Shown in pieces: positions 52,801 through 60,644 of a stretch of 64,000 nucleotides of DNA. The notes beneath the pieces are model-generated. The model searched no databases. It saw only the letters and a program-made list of their open reading frames with translations, and had not been told where the DNA came from. The position numbers and the translations under genes are program-made. The stretch is taken from the NCBI GenBank assembly GCA_947626225.1, contig CANQRH010000005.1:1-64000 (forward strand). The letters run 5' to 3'. Each line of letters opens with the position of its first letter. The first letter of the stretch is position 1. The DNA comes from Candidatus Gastranaerophilales bacterium. Lineage in GTDB: Bacteria > Cyanobacteriota > Vampirovibrionia > Gastranaerophilales > Gastranaerophilaceae.

Positions 52801-54342
52801 AACAGCAGTAAAACAATTTCTTATGTTGAAAAAATAGGCGAAAAAATTGACAGTACCGTATTAAACGAGGCAATAAGTGATTTGGGCGGTAAATTGGATA
52901 AATTTGTTGAGGACGGCAATAATACAAATTTATCCGTAAATATGCTGAATGAAAAATTGGATGAAATATCTGAAAACAGCAGTAAAACAATTTCTTATAT
53001 TGAAAAAATAGGTGAAAAAATTGACGGTACCGATAAAGGAAATGGTGATACCGATTTATTAAGTGAAAAATTGGACAGCGTTTCCGAAAGTAACGTTCAA
53101 ATAGCGGAAATTCTTTCCGCCTTAAATTCAAAAGTTGATATTTTATCTTCCGATGATGCCGTTCTTAATCTTAACGATGAAATTGACGATTTAAAAGATA
53201 TTATATTTGAACAACGCAAGTTCTTTGAATCTGTTTCCGATGAAAAAGCGGAAGCTATTGACAAATACCTGCGCGATGTTCTTATGAAGCTTGAAAATGT
53301 TGATTTGGAAAAGAGTTCGGAAGACATCAAAGAAAAAATTATCAGTGCAATAAATACTCTTGCCGAAAATATTACTTTTGTTGAAGAATCGGAAAACATT
53401 AAAGAATTTGTTGAAGAAAAAACTGATGAAATTAATTTCAATCTCGGAGAGGTTCAAAAGCAGTTGAAGCTTTTGTCAAATCCGGTTGATGATTTTGATT
53501 ATTCATACAGCCTGCAGGACGTTGAGTCGGATATAGCAAAGTTAAGACTTGCTATTAACAATATCCCCGCAATGAAATTTGAAGATTTGTCGGATGATGT
53601 CAAAAATATTCTTAATTCCGTGGAAATATTGGAAAACAACCTTCCGCATGACAAAATAACGGATTTGAAAAATGAGGTTGAAAAACTCAGTGATGATATT
53701 ATCAGCGTAAGCACAAGAACTAACAAGATACTTCTTTCTACTGATGAAACATACAAAGATGTTCAAGACAGCTTGATTAATTTCTCAAATATGCTTTATG
53801 ATTTGCAGGAAAAAGCTGAAAAACTCGGAAGTATCGAAGAACTTCAAAATATTGAAAGAAAAGTTGATTATCTGCATTCAATGGCTGCGGAAGCCGCTAA
53901 TGCCGATAAAATGTTCCACAAAGTTATGATGTATCTGGGTGAATGGATTGATTCCACCACCGGGAATATTTCATCTATTTCGGATAAAACCGCTCAAATT
54001 GCACAAATTGCAAACGGTTTGAGTGAGTTGAAAGATGCGATACCGTCTCAATCGTCAATTGTTGACGGCGTAAAAGAAATAATCCCCGACAATACTGCGG
54101 TATTTGAAGAATTAAAGAATATGCTGCCGGATAACAGCGAAATTGTAAATTGTCTCGAAGTAAAATTTGAAAAGCAGGAAGAACGCATTGACAGACTTGA
54201 GATGCAATTAGAAAAAATTCTCGGCAAGCTTGAAGAAAAAGAAAATAAATCAGTTAACAGGAAAATTGACAAAATCGAGAAAATGTTATCAGGATTCAGT
54301 GCAAGTATAGAAAAGCTGGCTTCTTATGTTGATGAAGAATAA
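49864..54342 (+). CDS. Giant coiled-coil protein
   Basis: This protein of about 1,492 residues is Glu/Lys/Ser/Asn-rich and almost wholly heptad helix, with recurrent LxxxLxxIxxxI spacing and no signal peptide, membrane segment or recognised enzymatic domain. A 58-residue unit (LDKFVEDGNNTNLSVNMLNEKLD...) is present twice in tandem (DNA 52676-53023). The start at 49864 is chosen because the in-frame GTG at 49852 lies within the purine-rich ribosome site. The downstream GlcD-type gene starts inside its last 17 bases. Chromosome-segregation, cytoskeletal or cell-surface scaffold roles are all possible; the sequence does not decide. Confidence 0.75.
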   Translation: MQTVDEIAEILNRLQEESEINTANLEKVLAGINSKLELLTDENMSSDLIKIYITEIKNLINDKNDDVLTKLVNVDEYLKNLTADAEEKSDRFKELYSAVENNGFNFTAEISSLRDELKQSAEAQINNIAKVTGNVDGLSEKVSDLEKTFNDNSKSNFENLKSVMEISSDDFKNRFEKLEKDYAAIVTIEDFANFKQDFADFLQKILDNANVLHLNSDTNKEQIIAILEKINTLDYNGDFKNIADSISEFKTLFEDNSKMNFQNIIDRINGIKAEICGRLTDDAEADNSKFEKLSDEISNIAENVSYLKDFSSKNSVETLENISKELSQTAENISNSVNTNSELNFGQLKTSLEAVGNQINDLKEDFAKNNDANVFSISSGFENVKNSFDNVFSMLNVMSESPEKVIGEIKNLSADLEELKNGIQGYMSDSVHRVFDSVSEISVKVDSIAESGNESRENLKNELFSLVSDLKTAINEGFSQVHDGDELQVSAVKSVSENLTELRSLVSEAFGNIKEYFERLGEIGKDDSLAEKLLNLESLVVHSSEEYENKVELLQSKLSEFSRIVESNASDSEDKISSSFEEVLRLRDGLTIAHENIKSLKVMTEEKFSEVSAVIDAGIENIVFNTNAINEAISGGTAFGENLVSVENKLETLQDAVAELKNDSSLKNNDILNAFDEKISLLKEALGELNADICNSLGYKAEEIIGAFENIKSELNNLANFDFNNMENEIQAMLENSFEGFSDEISASVSESSAALAGIEVLFKETLNKLSAIEECVTEKLQNNLQLLNVALESGVKDVKTAFEDKLENTLNVISSNNTDISNVISDLKQEISAKFDIVFTNSNITNVKSDEISKNINELCRELKNYIISASQTIIEKLYKPQTDETLGLINQKLDIIASDSVSEQMHERFDELSLKDSEVINSLEEISGNMEKLSLDSTVLNGAISDLGGKLDKFVEDGNNTNLSVNMLNEKLDKISENSSKTISYVEKIGEKIDSTVLNEAISDLGGKLDKFVEDGNNTNLSVNMLNEKLDEISENSSKTISYIEKIGEKIDGTDKGNGDTDLLSEKLDSVSESNVQIAEILSALNSKVDILSSDDAVLNLNDEIDDLKDIIFEQRKFFESVSDEKAEAIDKYLRDVLMKLENVDLEKSSEDIKEKIISAINTLAENITFVEESENIKEFVEEKTDEINFNLGEVQKQLKLLSNPVDDFDYSYSLQDVESDIAKLRLAINNIPAMKFEDLSDDVKNILNSVEILENNLPHDKITDLKNEVEKLSDDIISVSTRTNKILLSTDETYKDVQDSLINFSNMLYDLQEKAEKLGSIEELQNIERKVDYLHSMAAEAANADKMFHKVMMYLGEWIDSTTGNISSISDKTAQIAQIANGLSELKDAIPSQSSIVDGVKEIIPDNTAVFEELKNMLPDNSEIVNCLEVKFEKQEERIDRLEMQLEKILGKLEEKENKSVNRKIDKIEKMLSGFSASIEKLASYVDEE
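52676..53023 (+). repeat. Tandem 174-bp in-frame duplication inside the coiled-coil gene
   Basis: The two copies start at about 52676 and 52850, 174 bases (58 codons) apart, and are almost identical at DNA level (both contain AGTACCGTATTAAAC and TTTGTTGAGGACGGCAATAA). Such a recent duplication keeps the frame and lengthens the coiled coil. Copy number may vary between strains. Confidence 0.85.
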
Positions 54343-55705
54343 ACTGATTTATGACTTAAAAAAAGAAGCATGCGAAGTATTATCCTCTAAAGAGGAGTGC
54401 TACGCTTATGCTCAGGATGCACTTAATCAAAAGCAAATTAAAAGTATTCCTGATGCTGTGGTGTTTGTAAAAGATGCCGAAGAAGTGCAGAGAATAGTCA
54501 AAACGGCACGAAAATACAAAACTCCCGTAATCTGCAGGGGAGCCGGGACAAATGTTGTCGGAGCATGCACCGTTCAACACGGCGGGATTATATTGAATTT
54601 TTCCAAAATGAATAAAATAATATCAATAAACCCCGAAAATATGACTGCAACTGTTCAACCGGGGGTTGTTCTGGGGGATTTGCAAAAGGAAGCTGAAAAA
54701 CTCGGACTTTTTTATCCGCCTGATCCGTCAAATCTTTCCGTATCAACTGTCGGCGGAAGTATTGCACAAAATTCCGGCGGTGCAAAGTCTTTTAAATACG
54801 GAACTACTAAAGATTACGTTCTGGATTTAAAAGTGGTAACCGCAAAGGGTGAATTTCTTAAAACAGGCTCAAATACCATCAAAAATTCAACCGGATATAA
54901 TCTCACATCAATTTTTACCGGCTCTGAAGGAACGCTCGGAATAATCGTTGAGGCGGTTTTGAAACTTATTCCTAAACCCGAAAGCAAGAAAGTTTTAACC
55001 GCATACTTTGATTCGGTAAAAAATTCGGTAAAAGCTGTTAATGCGATAATTGAACACAGAATTTTCCCCGCATCAATAGATTTTATGGATAAAAACGCAA
55101 TTCAAACAGTCGAAAAGTTTTATCCCGCCAACCTTTTGACGGATAAAGAAGCTCTGCTTTTGATTGAAATTGACGGATTTGAATGCTCAATGGATTATCA
55201 GGAAAAAGTTATAAAAGATATTTTAAAATCCTGTTCTGCCGTTGAGATACGTTCTTCGCATAATGATGAAGAATATGAAAAAATCCTTACCGCACGCCGA
55301 TCTTCAATGGCTTCATGCGCAAAATTAAAACCAAATGTTACCACCGATGATGTAATAGTTCCGAGGGAAAATCTTGACAAGCTTGTTTCCGGAATAAATT
55401 CCGTCTGCAAAAAATATTCGCTTGATGTCTGTATGATAGGGCATGTCGGTGACGGGAGCGTTCACCCTCAAATTCCGATTGATTACAATGATGAGGATGA
55501 ATATAACCGCTATAAACTTGCCAAATCGGAGATATACGACTTAACGGCAAAACTTGGCGGAATACTGTCGGGAGAACACGGTATAGGTGCGGAAAAACGC
55601 GCTCATATTCATAAAGTTGTAAATGCCGCCGCACTTGATTATATGCGTCAAATTAAAAAAACGCTTGATCCCGATAATATTCTCAATCCTTACAAAATAT
55701 TCTGA
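54326..55705 (+). CDS. FAD-linked oxidase, GlcD/LctD type
   Basis: This 459-residue flavoprotein of the vanillyl-alcohol oxidase/PCMH family has an FAD domain with RGAGTNVVGACTVQHGGIILNFSKMNKI, FYPPDPSNLSVSTVGGSIAQNSGGA and TGYNLTSIFTGSEGTLGIIVEA. The C-terminal FAD-oxidase domain has IGHVGDGSVHPQIPID and LGGILSGEHGIGAEKR. Family members oxidise glycolate, D-lactate or 2-hydroxyglutarate. LctD, which works with EtfAB, is of this type, but no etf genes are adjacent. It is coupled by a 17-base overlap to the giant coiled-coil gene. Confidence 0.88.
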   Translation: MLMKNKLIYDLKKEACEVLSSKEECYAYAQDALNQKQIKSIPDAVVFVKDAEEVQRIVKTARKYKTPVICRGAGTNVVGACTVQHGGIILNFSKMNKIISINPENMTATVQPGVVLGDLQKEAEKLGLFYPPDPSNLSVSTVGGSIAQNSGGAKSFKYGTTKDYVLDLKVVTAKGEFLKTGSNTIKNSTGYNLTSIFTGSEGTLGIIVEAVLKLIPKPESKKVLTAYFDSVKNSVKAVNAIIEHRIFPASIDFMDKNAIQTVEKFYPANLLTDKEALLLIEIDGFECSMDYQEKVIKDILKSCSAVEIRSSHNDEEYEKILTARRSSMASCAKLKPNVTTDDVIVPRENLDKLVSGINSVCKKYSLDVCMIGHVGDGSVHPQIPIDYNDEDEYNRYKLAKSEIYDLTAKLGGILSGEHGIGAEKRAHIHKVVNAAALDYMRQIKKTLDPDNILNPYKIF

Positions 55706-55706
55706 T

Positions 55707-56498
55707 ATGGACAAAAGAGAGCTTATAAAATACTTTAAATCATTGGGATTGTCGGTGCATACCGCAACAAAAGCACGCGGTCATCAGGGATTTTTCCTGA
55801 AAAATCGTATTGATATTTCCAAAAATATTCCGGAAAATAAAGTTGAACAAACTTTAGTTCATGAATTTGCACACTACATTCATTCAAAATTGGAACCTGA
55901 TATGAACAGAACGGGCGGAACATTAGAGGTATTGTTCGGCGGCGGTGATTTTTTTGACGAGCTTGTAAAGGTTACAAATTTTACGGATGAAAATTCTTTA
56001 TGCGTAAAACTTTATGAACATAAAGACAGGGTAAAAGCTCAGATAAATGCCTGTGAAAAGATTATTAAAAAGTATTATCCGAAATTTCAAAGGACAAAAA
56101 AGTTTAAAGAATTTGCCAAATACATAAAAAAATCCGATGCACGCTATCTTTTAAAATATGACAGAGTAAAGCTGATTAAAGGCGGGATATTCAAAAAAAC
56201 GACAAAGTTCTATGCAATTGACAACATAGAGCAAGATTTTCCTGATATGCCGGAAGCGTTTTGTGCATACATAAGGCTGCAATCATTGCGCAAAAAGCAG
56301 TCAAGAATTACCGCTCGTATATCAAGGTATAAAAAGTATTATCAAAAGCCTGCCGAACTTTTTGCCAGACTGGTTGAAGGGCTGTATATCGACATGGAAC
56401 GGACGAAAGCAATTGCACCAAATGTAACAAGTCGTTTTTTTGAACTGTTAAACGACGGGTATTATATGGAACTGAAAAATATATTGATGCAGAAATGA
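55707..56498 (+). CDS. Putative zinc metallopeptidase-like protein
   Basis: This 263-residue protein has HEFAHYIHSKLE (HExxH at about residues 53-57), following the segment VEQTLVHE, like small gluzincin/ImmA-type peptidases. The rest is basic and helical with no signal peptide. A third zinc ligand cannot be identified with confidence. The start at 55707 is one base after the upstream stop (TGATATGG), so it is translationally linked to the flavoprotein gene. The substrate is unknown. Confidence 0.6.
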   Translation: MDKRELIKYFKSLGLSVHTATKARGHQGFFLKNRIDISKNIPENKVEQTLVHEFAHYIHSKLEPDMNRTGGTLEVLFGGGDFFDELVKVTNFTDENSLCVKLYEHKDRVKAQINACEKIIKKYYPKFQRTKKFKEFAKYIKKSDARYLLKYDRVKLIKGGIFKKTTKFYAIDNIEQDFPDMPEAFCAYIRLQSLRKKQSRITARISRYKKYYQKPAELFARLVEGLYIDMERTKAIAPNVTSRFFELLNDGYYMELKNILMQK

Positions 56499-56528
56499 TA
56501 TTTAATTGTAACAATTAGTTTACAAAAT

Positions 56529-56556
56529 TTTACAAAGCCCGAAACCCTTATATAAT
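56529..56556 (+). promoter_or_regulatory. Promoter upstream of the pentanucleotide repeat
   Basis: TTTACA (56529-56534) and TATAAT (56551-56556) are 16 bases apart. The expected start of transcription is about 56563, inside the GATAG repeat, which places the repeat at the very 5' end of the message for the gene at 56668-58029. Confidence 0.55.
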
Positions 56557-56560
56557 CCCT

Positions 56561-56585
56561 GATAGGATAGGATAGGATAGGATAG
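56561..56585. repeat. Pentanucleotide repeat (GATAG)5
   Basis: Five perfect GATAG units lie between a TATAAT box and the gene at 56668. Units of five do not keep frame and are prone to slippage. A seven-codon reading frame begins just after it at 56596 (ATGCCAACTTTG...). A change in repeat number would alter the 5' untranslated region or the start of transcription. Confidence 0.9.
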
Positions 56586-56667
56586 GTGTCATACTATGCC
56601 AACTTTGAAAAATTTTTGAACTGCTTGTTTTTATATAAATAAGAGAGTATAAAATCGAGGACTGACT

Positions 56668-58029
56668 ATGGTTCAAATCAACGTTTCAAACGGACAAGGT
56701 GTAACACAAGCTATTGCATCAAAGTTGAATATGTCGGCAAGTGATTGCAAAAAGGTTGATATTTCTATTTGGAATCAGGTTATGTCGGAAGTTAAAAATG
56801 CTCAAGCCCAAGGCAATAATATTTACTCCGGCGGAGAAGATACAAATAAAATAGCGTATAACGGAGGTAATAATAACTGGAAAACAGATTTTAAAACACA
56901 AACCGGTGTATTTGAGATAGCTGAAAATTTTTGGAATAAAATAGTTGAACTTTTAACGGGAAAACCGGCCGTCACAAATACAAGCAAAGTTCAAAGTACA
57001 GAAAATGTTAAAGATGTAAAAGCCGTTAGTAATGTAAATTTAACTGATCAGACCGAAGCTGTTCCGTCAGAAAAATTAAAAACCGATGTTCAAAATGCTC
57101 AAAAAGTATTAAACGATAATCTAAAAAATATGAGCAGTACTGATTTACGGGAAATTGGAATATCAGAAGCAAAACGTGACAGATTAATAGGCTATATTAA
57201 CAATATTCATTATGAAGATGAAAAATACGGTTCTGCTCAGGCAAAAAAAGATGCAATTTGGGTAAGTACCTCGGCAAGTTATTCTTCACCTGAGGATATG
57301 ATTAAACTTTTGGTTCACGAAGCAAATCATTGTGACGAAAATTATTTATTTGAACATCCCGAAATGAGTGATAACACTGATACCCGACACAGAGATTCAG
57401 AAGGAAATCCGGTGAGCGGAGTAAGAATAAACACAATTGAGGAAGAAAAAATGTGTGAAAGAACGGCACTTTTAACTACGGCAAAACTTATGGATAAAGG
57501 TGTATTATCGGGAAATTATGCCCCTTACACACCGCCGCCGCAATTTAGGGCCGCAGGAGAAGATTTGTCGAAATATTCGGTTACTAATTATTTGAAAGAT
57601 CGCACACAGCTGGAAAACGACTTGAACGGCTGGATTTTAAGGTCTTATCCCGGAGTTGTTGAGAATTTGTCCGGTGATGTGACTATACGTCACATGGGGC
57701 AGGAAAAAGGTCTTGATATCAAATCGGGCGATGTTGTAAAAATTGGCGATAAATCATACACAATAGGCGAAAAAGGTTTATATCTTTCGGCAATGGGAAG
57801 AACTACAGCTTGCCAGTTAGCAGAGTTTGATTCAAGCGGAAATTCAAAAGGTATTGCCGGTAATATTGTATTTGACGGAATGGAGCCTTCGCAAAATGAG
57901 CTGCAATCATTATACGGTTACGGAAACTTTGTAAAGCAAAACGATGACGGTTCTTTTGTTATGAATACAAATAATACCCCCGTTCAAATTATAAGGAATG
58001 GTGAGGTAATTTATAACGGTCATAATTAG
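56668..58029 (+). CDS. Hypothetical HExxH protein with conserved N-terminal module
   Basis: In this 453-residue protein, residues 1-100 (MVQINVSNGQGVTQAIASKLNMS...NNIYSGGEDTN) form a module without a Sec signal peptide. Residues about 205-220 hold LLVHEANHCDENYLFEHPEM (HExxH) and a downstream Glu region (TIEEEKMCERTALL) that could supply the third zinc ligand, so a gluzincin-like peptidase is likely. A C-terminal beta-rich part (about 320-453) has RHMGQEKGLDIKSGDVVKIGDKSYTIGEKGLYL. It stands alone behind the GATAG repeat. Its stop overlaps the convergent spmB gene by four bases. Confidence 0.65.
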   Translation: MVQINVSNGQGVTQAIASKLNMSASDCKKVDISIWNQVMSEVKNAQAQGNNIYSGGEDTNKIAYNGGNNNWKTDFKTQTGVFEIAENFWNKIVELLTGKPAVTNTSKVQSTENVKDVKAVSNVNLTDQTEAVPSEKLKTDVQNAQKVLNDNLKNMSSTDLREIGISEAKRDRLIGYINNIHYEDEKYGSAQAKKDAIWVSTSASYSSPEDMIKLLVHEANHCDENYLFEHPEMSDNTDTRHRDSEGNPVSGVRINTIEEEKMCERTALLTTAKLMDKGVLSGNYAPYTPPPQFRAAGEDLSKYSVTNYLKDRTQLENDLNGWILRSYPGVVENLSGDVTIRHMGQEKGLDIKSGDVVKIGDKSYTIGEKGLYLSAMGRTTACQLAEFDSSGNSKGIAGNIVFDGMEPSQNELQSLYGYGNFVKQNDDGSFVMNTNNTPVQIIRNGEVIYNGHN

Positions 58030-58556
58030 AACATCCAATTGCAAACCGCAATTGCACAAACAATTCCGATGAAATCCGCAAGCAATCCGACCAAAAGCGC
58101 ATAACGCAGTTTTGAAATCCCGATTGCACCGAAATAAACAGCCAGTACATAAAATGTTGTTTCGCTTGAACCTACCATGACAGCGGAAAGTTTTGTCGCA
58201 TAATCGTCAGGTCCGAGGTTGTTTGCAATATCGGAAAATACTCCGAGTGCCGCAGAGCCCGATAATGACCTTACTATCATTAAAGGAATTGTGTCCGCAG
58301 GAATATTAAAATGAGAAAGCACAGGTGCAAAAAGATTTTCGATTGATTCTATAATTCCCGATGCTCTGAACATTGATATTGCAACTATTATCGCAACCAA
58401 GTACGGGATAATGTTTACCGCAACTTTAAACCCGTCTTTTGCACCGTCCGTAAATGTTTCATACAAAGGAACTCTTTTAAACAAGCCCGTTGTCAAAATT
58501 AACAGAATTATAAAAGGTAAAGCCCATAAAGAGATGAAATCCATTACACCGTTCAC
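58026..58556 (-). CDS. spmB: Spore maturation protein B-like (nucleoside recognition domain)
   Basis: This 176-residue polytopic membrane protein has the Gate/nucleoside recognition pattern LVAIIVAISMFRASGIIESIENLFAPVLSHFNIPADTIPLMIVRSLSGSAALGVFSDI and VMVGSSETTFYVLAVYFGAIGISKLRYALLVGLLADFIG. It is paired with spmA (4-base overlap). SpmA and SpmB are needed for spore core dehydration in Bacillus, but the pair is also found in non-spore formers, where the role is unknown. Confidence 0.87.
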   Translation of the reverse strand: MNGVMDFISLWALPFIILLILTTGLFKRVPLYETFTDGAKDGFKVAVNIIPYLVAIIVAISMFRASGIIESIENLFAPVLSHFNIPADTIPLMIVRSLSGSAALGVFSDIANNLGPDDYATKLSAVMVGSSETTFYVLAVYFGAIGISKLRYALLVGLLADFIGIVCAIAVCNWMF

Positions 58557-59182
58557 AGTTTCACCTCAACTTTCTCCTCTTTTGCACGAGTTTTGGCGAG
58601 TTTTTGAGGCATCCATAATTTTTGAAAAATTTTTGCCAGTAATATTGCACTTATGAAAGCTATTGATGTCACAAGAAGTGTCGGAGCTATAATTTCCGTC
58701 GGGTTTTTGTACCCTATACCTATCAAAACAGCAATTACGGCTGCAGGTATAAGCTGAAAACCTGCCGTATTCATAGCCAGAAACATGCACATAGCATTTG
58801 ATGCGGATGTCTTATCGACATTATATTTCTGCATTTCTTCCATTGCTTTTATTCCTATTGGGGTAGCGGCATTGGTTAATCCTAAAGCATTTGCGGAAAA
58901 GCTCATTGCCACATCGCCTGCTGCGGGACTGTCCTGCGGAATTTCATTAAATAATCTTTTTGTAACCGGCTTGATAATTCTTGCAATAACTTCTACAAGC
59001 CCGCACTTTTCGGCAATTTTCATCATCCCGAGCCAAAATGCCATAATTCCGATAAGCGAAAATGCAACCTTTACGGATAATTCGGCACCGGTCAGAATAG
59101 AGTTTACAACCTCAGGCAGTTTGCCGTTTACCGCCCCCGCAATTATTGAAATTACTATCAAAAAATAGAAGATGTAATTCAT
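58553..59182 (-). CDS. spmA: Spore maturation protein A-like (nucleoside recognition domain)
   Basis: This 209-residue membrane protein has the pattern AFSLIGIMAFWLGMMKIAEKCGLVEVIARIIKPVTKRLFNEIPQDSPAAGDVAMSFSANALGLTNAATPIGIKAMEEMQ, the SpmA signature. Its stop overlaps the spmB start by four bases, as in other genomes. No sporulation genes are in the window. A transporter or channel function is inferred from the family. Confidence 0.87.
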   Translation of the reverse strand: MNYIFYFLIVISIIAGAVNGKLPEVVNSILTGAELSVKVAFSLIGIMAFWLGMMKIAEKCGLVEVIARIIKPVTKRLFNEIPQDSPAAGDVAMSFSANALGLTNAATPIGIKAMEEMQKYNVDKTSASNAMCMFLAMNTAGFQLIPAAVIAVLIGIGYKNPTEIIAPTLLVTSIAFISAILLAKIFQKLWMPQKLAKTRAKEEKVEVKL

Positions 59183-59293
59183 AAAACGATTAAAACATTA
59201 AACGCGGATTAAGTCAATGTTAAACAGAACAATACCTTACGAAAAGACGTTACACAGATTCTTTTAAATATTCCGGCAAAAAAATTCTATGGA

Positions 59294-59884
59294 TTAGTGT
59301 CTGTGGGGATGATTAGGTCTGTAATCCGGTCTGTAATTGTGGTTATGATGCGGAGGCATAGGATTATGATAAGGTTTCATAAATAAATACATTAAACCCA
59401 TAAAATTGTTTAACTTCCTTGCCTCTATATAATCATTCATAATTTCTTTATATTCCTTGTAATTAATGGTTTCATCGTCAGAATTATAATCATTATCGTC
59501 ATTATATAAAGAAGAAATTATATTAAAGCTGTTATATGTTTTTTGTGCCTGATAAGAATTGTATGGTATCATATTAAATCTGTTCCAATTTTTGGCTTCG
59601 GTTCTTAAAACCTCTTTGGCGGAGATTTCGCCGTTATGGTTAATATCAAGTTCGTTGAAAACTTCTTTCATGGATTTGTTATAATCAAAATTACTTAAAT
59701 TCCCGACAACAAAGCAATCAGGTACGTTAATCGTTGTTTGATAAGGATTGGGATATAATATCTGTGCATCAGCTTCTTGTACTGCTACAGGCGATGCGGC
59801 GATTGCCATTGCAGCTGCGGCTGCTTTAAATTTATTTGTCTTTTTGCCCGTAAAATCCTGATAACTTATTGCTCCGATTTTCAT
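59294..59884 (-). CDS. EF-hand protein with unusual N-terminal leader
   Basis: In this 196-residue protein, residues 1-18 (MKIGAISYQDFTGKKTNK) precede an alanine-rich hydrophobic segment (KAAAAAMAIAASPVAVQEADAQ), which looks like an extended signal peptide with cleavage near ADAQ. The mature part has a calcium-type EF-hand loop DINHNGEISAKE, and a weaker acidic loop about 30-45 residues later (DNDYNSDDETINYKEY). The C-terminus is His/Pro-rich (PPHHNHNYRPDYRPNHPHRH) and may bind metal. No close family is recognised. Confidence 0.7.
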   Translation of the reverse strand: MKIGAISYQDFTGKKTNKFKAAAAAMAIAASPVAVQEADAQILYPNPYQTTINVPDCFVVGNLSNFDYNKSMKEVFNELDINHNGEISAKEVLRTEAKNWNRFNMIPYNSYQAQKTYNSFNIISSLYNDDNDYNSDDETINYKEYKEIMNDYIEARKLNNFMGLMYLFMKPYHNPMPPHHNHNYRPDYRPNHPHRH

Positions 59885-59964
59885 AATATTAAACTCCTGC
59901 TTTTTCTAATATTAAATCAATGAATAAAAATTTTTGTCAGTATGTTAAAAAAGTTTTACAATTT

Positions 59965-60573
59965 CTATGTCAAATCGTTATATTTGAATGAATTGTATCC
60001 TTCTATGTTATAGCTTGCATCTATTCCCTTCATATAAATCTCTCTGTCATTAATATTTTCCGTTAATGCATTTTTTAAAATCTCTTTGATTTCAATATTT
60101 TTAATCGGGCTGCGTTCCATTGCAAGCAAATAATCATATTTATCAATACTGTTCCAATCGACAACCTTATTAAGTTCTTTTTTGAAAATTAAATCGAGCC
60201 AAATTCTCATACTCCGGCCGTTACCTTCTCTGAAAGGGTGTGCAATATTCATTTCAACATATTTTTCAATAATTTCGTCAAAAGTTGACTGCGGCATTCT
60301 ATCAATATTTTTAATTGCTGCTTCAAGATACATTACGGGAGCAAAACGGAAGTTTCCCTTAGCTATGTTAACCGTTCTGATTTTCCCCGCAAAATCATAT
60401 ATTTCATCAAATAAATACTTGTGAATTTTTGAAAGTGTTTCAAATGTCCCGGCTTCTGACTTATCTAAAAGACCTTTTTCAAAGAGTTCATAGGCTTTCT
60501 TTTTACTTATTCGTTCTTCTTCTCTTGCAAGTTCAGCAGAATTTTCTATTCCGAGTTTGTTTTCTAAAACCAT
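59965..60573 (-). CDS. fic: Fic-family AMP-transferase (class III, auto-inhibited)
   Basis: This 202-residue protein has the Fic active-site loop HPFREGNGR (112-120, His112 catalytic), with the preceding flap region about residues 65-80. It modifies Tyr, Ser or Thr hydroxyls with AMP from ATP. The C-terminal helix has SYNIEG (Ser187, Glu191, Gly192), the S-x-x-x-E-G inhibition motif in the C-terminal position of class III Fic proteins such as NmFic. No separate antitoxin gene is needed in that class. Its own promoter region lies after the terminator at 60591-60617. Confidence 0.87.
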   Translation of the reverse strand: MVLENKLGIENSAELAREEERISKKKAYELFEKGLLDKSEAGTFETLSKIHKYLFDEIYDFAGKIRTVNIAKGNFRFAPVMYLEAAIKNIDRMPQSTFDEIIEKYVEMNIAHPFREGNGRSMRIWLDLIFKKELNKVVDWNSIDKYDYLLAMERSPIKNIEIKEILKNALTENINDREIYMKGIDASYNIEGYNSFKYNDLT

Positions 60574-60590
60574 ATAGTAATTATATCATA

Positions 60591-60617
60591 AAAAAGGGCA
60601 GGTTATAAAACCTGCCC
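60591..60617 (-). terminator. Rho-independent terminator of the acetyl-CoA synthetase gene
   Basis: The stem GGGCAGGTT (60596-60604) / AACCTGCCC (60609-60617), with a 4-base loop, lies 28 bases after the stop of the acetyl-CoA synthetase gene. On the minus strand it is followed by TTTTTT and then TATAAT-like bases that may start the fic transcript. Confidence 0.88.
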
Positions 60618-60644
60618 GAGTTTTGTTTTAACGTTTTAACGCAA

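Noticed and set aside
50016-54272. Many long minus-strand frames across the giant coiled-coil gene
   Set aside because: They are shadows caused by the Glu/Lys/Asn/Ser-rich codon pattern; the plus-strand frame is continuous and has start and coupling signals.
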